NCBI GenBank assembly: GCA_016296065.1
Contig: JAEDKA010000012.1
Coordinates: forward strand, 1 to 64,000
From: Kiritimatiellia bacterium
GTDB taxonomy: Bacteria > Verrucomicrobiota > Kiritimatiellia > RFP12 > UBA1067
Reading direction: 5' to 3'
Length of the DNA stretch: 64,000 nt
The notes under the pieces are model-generated. The model did no database searches, was not told the origin of the DNA, and saw only the letters and a program-made list of their open reading frames with translations. The translations under genes and the position numbers were made by a program. How positions within the stretch are numbered: the first letter of the stretch is position 1; each line of letters begins with the position of its first letter. Shown in pieces: positions 60,863 to 64,000 of this stretch.

Positions 60863-63800
60863 TCACCGTGCGACGCGCAGTTCTACGACGCGCGCCTTCG
60901 CGTCCGCCTTGATCTCCACGCCCGGGATGTATCCGACGAGCGCGGCGAGTTCGCCGCAGACGACCTTCTGGTTCTTCTTTCCGACGCCGTATATCTCGCA
61001 ATTGGTGAGATTCTTGTCCTTCCCGTTGTCGAGGAAAAGCTCCGTGAAGCCCGCGCACGCGTCGATCTCGCGTCCGCCCGCCTTCACCGTCACCATCGGG
61101 ACGAACGGCGTGGGGCTGAGCTTCCTGAGCCACTTCTTGTTCGGCGGGATGCGCTTCGGCTCGACGACATACTCAAGCTCCGCGCCAGCCGCCTTGAGCG
61201 CCGCGAGGACTGGCTCGTACGCGCAGCACACACCCGTGTTGTCGTCCGGCTTCACCGGCTCGCCCATACCCTTCGCGAACGCGACAGGCGCGCCGTTCAC
61301 GCGAATTGCATAGGAGACGGCCTTCGCCGTGTCGGACGCCGCGAGGTCCTGCACCGCCTCGGCGGAAGTCCTGCGCGCAAACGTGCGCGCGTTGGCGGGA
61401 TACTCCTGCTGCGGTGCCGCGGAAAGCCCGTCTTTCACTTCGAAGGGCTTCAGTTCCAGCGGAACCTGTCCGCTCTGCCCGTTGGCGCAGCGCCACGCGA
61501 GCGTTGCCTTTCCAGGCGTGCGGCCCGCCTTCACGAACACGCGCGCCATGCCGCACTCGAGGTTTACGAAGTCCTTGCCGATCGGCGACGCCTCGCCGAA
61601 CACGCCCGAGTTCCATCCGCCCATGAAAACCGGCGTGTTTGAAGTTGAAAGTTTGAAGTTCGAAGTTGCGGTATGCTTGTCCGGTTCAAAGGACAGCTCG
61701 AATGAGATTTTGTCCGAAGCAAACGGATGGACGGTGCCCTTTGCGTCAACGAGACGGAAGTCCACCACGGCGATGTCCGAGCCGTCCGCAAGCCAGCCCC
61801 GCGGCCCCGTCGTGACCGCGGTCTCGACCTTGCCGTCGCCGGCGAACGACTTGATGGCGTGCCGCGCGATCTCCTTGCCCGCCTTGTCGCGCGCAATCAC
61901 CTCGGCCGTGCCGGATTCGGTGATGTCCACGTTCGGGAACGCATAGACGAAGACGTGGTCGGGCTTCGCGTTGACGCCCTTGGACTTTCCGTTGACGACG
62001 AGTTCGACGGACGCGCAGTGCACCGAGCCGATCGCGTAGACTGTCTTGTGCAGCGGATCGCGCTGCGCCATCTCGCCCGTCTCCTCCATGAAGTGTCCGT
62101 TGTACTTCTTCACGGGATACATGTAGTTGTCCTTCGTGAGCTTCGGATAGCTCCAGTGCCCGACGAGCATTACCGCGGGGTCTTCGGACTGCATCACGCG
62201 GAAGACGTCGAAGTTCACCTTCGGCAGCCTCACGGCGTCGACCCGTCCGGACGAGCGGCAGTTCTCGCTGAACGACTGGCGTCCGTGCTGGTTGGAGTCG
62301 GTCCAGCACAGCGCCGCGACAGCCGAGTACGTCTTCGCGCCGCGTCCGCTCGCGCGCGCCCCGTAGAACTCCGCGTACTCCTTCGCCGTCGAGAGCGCGA
62401 AGTCCTCCTGCGTCTGGTCGTAGACGTCGAAGCCCGTCTCCTTCTTGCCGCCGTTCAGATACCTGCCGCGGTAGTCGTAGTCCGGAGGCGTGTAGTCGTC
62501 CCACGAGCGGCGCGGCGACTCCTGGCGCGCGTACTCCGTCTCCATCATCGGCACGAACTTCCCGAGCGCCTTCATCGAATCGAACGCCGGCATCTCGTGG
62601 CGGTGAAGCATCGTGCCAACGTACTCCGCCTCCGCGACCTGCTCCTTCGTCTGCAGCGTGCGACAGCCCATGAAGCGGAATCCGTCCGGGTCGATGCGCT
62701 TCTTGAGCTCGACCATCTCCTTCATGTGCGCGGGGGAAATCTGGTTGTTGCCCGCCTCCCAGAAGACGACGGACGGCGAATTGCGGAAGTAGATCATCGT
62801 GTCGCGCATCGCCTCCACACGCTGCGCCCAGGCGCGTCCGGAGACGTCGCCCTCCTTGTCGCCCGCGGGCGCGGCGTTGACGATGCCGAACTTGTCGTAC
62901 GCGCGCACCGGCGCGGGCTTGGGCGCGACGTGCATCCAGCGAACGAAGTTGGCGTTCGACTTGCGGATTAGCGCGGCGTCGTAGTCCTGCAGCCAATCGG
63001 GTGCGACGCCGATCGCCGCCCACTCGTCTGTGGCGCGCTGGGCGTAGCCCGTGAGCCAGGTGTTCTTTCCGTTGATCTTGAGTCCGCCGGACGCCGCATC
63101 GTACTTCACTTCGCGGAAGCCCGTGCGGATCGTATCACAGTCGAGGACCTTGCCGTCTTCGGCAACAAGCGTGACGACAACATCGTAGAGGTGCGGCGTG
63201 TCAGGCGACCAGAAGACGAGTCCGCTCGCGCGGCACTCCGCCTCAAGCACGGCAGTCTCCGGCGAAGCAACGCGCGTCGGCTGCGGCGCGTTTTCGTAAA
63301 CGTCGCCTTCAAGCGCGGTCTGGAATACTTGCCCGGCATCAGTGGCGGGAATGATCTGCGACAGTCGGCTGTCGACAGTCGCCAACCGGATGTCGGTCGC
63401 CGTCTGTCGGATGTTCCTCACCTCAACCCTGACCTTTAACCTCCGCGCCTCTGCGCCTCTGCGTTGAACATCTTCGTTCCTGACCTCCGCCCTGACGCAG
63501 ATCGTCGCCGCGCCCTTCTCGAAGTCGAAGTCCTTCGCCGTCACGTAGGTTCCGACCGTCTTGAGGTTGTTGTAGTAGGGAAGGGTCAGATATGTCTTCG
63601 AATCCTTGACGACGAGCGAGACGTTTCCGACGAGACCCCCCTGGACCTCGTTGAAGTCAGTTGAATTCCACTGGTACGCGGCACCGCTCATGTCGCCCGG
63701 TTCATGTCCGGGAATCGTCTCGTGCATGAAGAGCTTCGCGCCGCGCGCCGCGCAGTTGTCCGTCGCGACGCAGAGCACGTTCTCGCCCGCCTTCAGGAGC

Positions 63801-64000
63801 GCCGTCACGTCGAACGCGCACGGCGCGATCCCGGCCTCGTAGTATCCGGCGAACTTTCCGTTCACCCAGAGGTACACCGACTGCCGCACGGTCTCGAACG
63901 TGACGAACGCCTTGCCCTTCGGCGCGGCATCGAGCGCGAAGCGCTTGCGGTAGAACGCCATGCCGCGCCAGAAGCTCGCCTCGCCCGCATCCACCGCGCG
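60863..64000 (-). CDS. Large GH2-family protein, N-terminus beyond the window, with altered acid/base motif
   Basis: About 1045 residues are visible; the start lies past the right edge. The jelly-roll (WVNGKFAGYYEAG), an Ig-like domain with an unusual insertion, the barrel, further beta domains (VVNGKSKGV) and a C-terminal module similar to Cu-amine-oxidase N1/stalk repeats (CGELAALVGYIPG) are present. At the acid/base position, where GH2 proteins read GNE, this reads FWEAGNNQ, so Glu is replaced by Asn; the nucleophile region METEYARQ is kept. Two period-7 repeats (61637..61671 and 63361..63416) are translated within it. It may be a divergent enzyme or a binding protein. Confidence 0.88.
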   Translation of the reverse strand, partial: RAVDAGEASFWRGMAFYRKRFALDAAPKGKAFVTFETVRQSVYLWVNGKFAGYYEAGIAPCAFDVTALLKAGENVLCVATDNCAARGAKLFMHETIPGHEPGDMSGAAYQWNSTDFNEVQGGLVGNVSLVVKDSKTYLTLPYYNNLKTVGTYVTAKDFDFEKGAATICVRAEVRNEDVQRRGAEARRLKVRVEVRNIRQTATDIRLATVDSRLSQIIPATDAGQVFQTALEGDVYENAPQPTRVASPETAVLEAECRASGLVFWSPDTPHLYDVVVTLVAEDGKVLDCDTIRTGFREVKYDAASGGLKINGKNTWLTGYAQRATDEWAAIGVAPDWLQDYDAALIRKSNANFVRWMHVAPKPAPVRAYDKFGIVNAAPAGDKEGDVSGRAWAQRVEAMRDTMIYFRNSPSVVFWEAGNNQISPAHMKEMVELKKRIDPDGFRFMGCRTLQTKEQVAEAEYVGTMLHRHEMPAFDSMKALGKFVPMMETEYARQESPRRSWDDYTPPDYDYRGRYLNGGKKETGFDVYDQTQEDFALSTAKEYAEFYGARASGRGAKTYSAVAALCWTDSNQHGRQSFSENCRSSGRVDAVRLPKVNFDVFRVMQSEDPAVMLVGHWSYPKLTKDNYMYPVKKYNGHFMEETGEMAQRDPLHKTVYAIGSVHCASVELVVNGKSKGVNAKPDHVFVYAFPNVDITESGTAEVIARDKAGKEIARHAIKSFAGDGKVETAVTTGPRGWLADGSDIAVVDFRLVDAKGTVHPFASDKISFELSFEPDKHTATSNFKLSTSNTPVFMGGWNSGVFGEASPIGKDFVNLECGMARVFVKAGRTPGKATLAWRCANGQSGQVPLELKPFEVKDGLSAAPQQEYPANARTFARRTSAEAVQDLAASDTAKAVSYAIRVNGAPVAFAKGMGEPVKPDDNTGVCCAYEPVLAALKAAGAELEYVVEPKRIPPNKKWLRKLSPTPFVPMVTVKAGGREIDACAGFTELFLDNGKDKNLTNCEIYGVGKKNQKVVCGELAALVGYIPGVEIKADAKARVVELRVAR
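61637..61671 (+). repeat. Period-7 tandem repeat inside the large GH2 gene
   Basis: Five 7-base units near GTTTGAA/GTTGAAA. They encode TSNFKLSTSN on the minus strand without breaking the frame. Same unit type as 16875..16930. Confidence 0.9.
63361..63416 (+). repeat. Period-7 tandem repeat (second) inside the large GH2 gene
   Basis: Eight 7-base units ending mostly in TCG, followed to about 63486 by more degenerate units and two 8-base copies of CGCCTCTG. The coded stretch is Arg/Val/Thr-rich and sits between jelly-roll and Ig-like domains. Confidence 0.75.

Noticed and set aside
63361..63490. CRISPR-like array in the large GH2 gene
   Set aside because: Units are 7-8 bases in direct tandem without spacers and lie in an open reading frame.

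Overview
The window is GC-rich, gene-dense bacterial DNA. Of about 48 protein genes, all but one (44034..45401) lie on the minus strand. The content suggests an anaerobic, polysaccharide-degrading member of the PVC group, most like Kiritimatiellota/Lentisphaerota. The signs are a PEP-CTERM protein, large secreted beta-helix proteins, many secreted glycoside hydrolases (GH2, GH28, GH123/DUF4091, DUF1080), exosortase-type exopolysaccharide genes and a Gram-negative envelope. This placement is an inference from gene content; there is no rRNA, tRNA, CRISPR array or complete mobile element here.

Layout, given from high to low coordinates because that is the direction of transcription. Right end (57.8-64 kb): a GH2 enzyme cut by the window edge, a GH28 polygalacturonase and a second GH2. 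52.1-57.7 kb: housekeeping genes pheS, corA-like, a ThyX-like gene, rpoZ, smpB, secY and rsmE. 48.4-52.1 kb: a four-gene unit of phosphodiesterase, secreted coiled-coil protein, U32-like Fe-S protein and Crp/Fnr regulator. 45.4-48.4 kb: pyrB and a TolC-like lipoprotein. 43.4-45.4 kb: a frameshifted AbiEii-like remnant facing the lone plus-strand gene, a transglutaminase-like protein. 39.9-43.4 kb: topoisomerase IV subunit A, folB, a HAD hydrolase and a short region of decayed coding sequence. 38.9-39.9 kb: a membrane Ser/Thr kinase. 37.2-38.9 kb: pgi. 30.5-37.1 kb: a tight serA-gspF-unknown-dnaG-cca operon. 26.9-30.5 kb: a DUF1080 protein, a PA14-like membrane protein, a 2-hydroxyacid dehydrogenase and tsaE. 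19-26.8 kb: an exopolysaccharide operon (Wza-like lipoprotein, unknown secreted protein, outer-membrane barrel, Wzy-like protein, Tyr-rich Wzc-like kinase, rfbB). 16.1-18.9 kb: guaA (synthetase subunit only), argC and a PHP phosphatase. 10.2-16 kb: a giant beta-helix protein, a PEP-CTERM protein and a glycosyltransferase. Left end: a four-gene secreted hydrolase cluster (GH123-like, TPR/CBM9-like, GH-A-like, beta-helix).

Three kinds of sequence signal run through the window. (1) Promoters share an extended -10 (TGN-TATAAT). Those without the TG usually have a TTGACA-like -35, and five start so close to the ATG that the mRNAs look leaderless. (2) Period-7 tandem repeats occur at six places, three of them inside reading frames that stay open. 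(3) A palindrome, TATAC-N4-GTATA, sits at the same distance upstream of the -10 of two secreted-protein transcription units at the left end.
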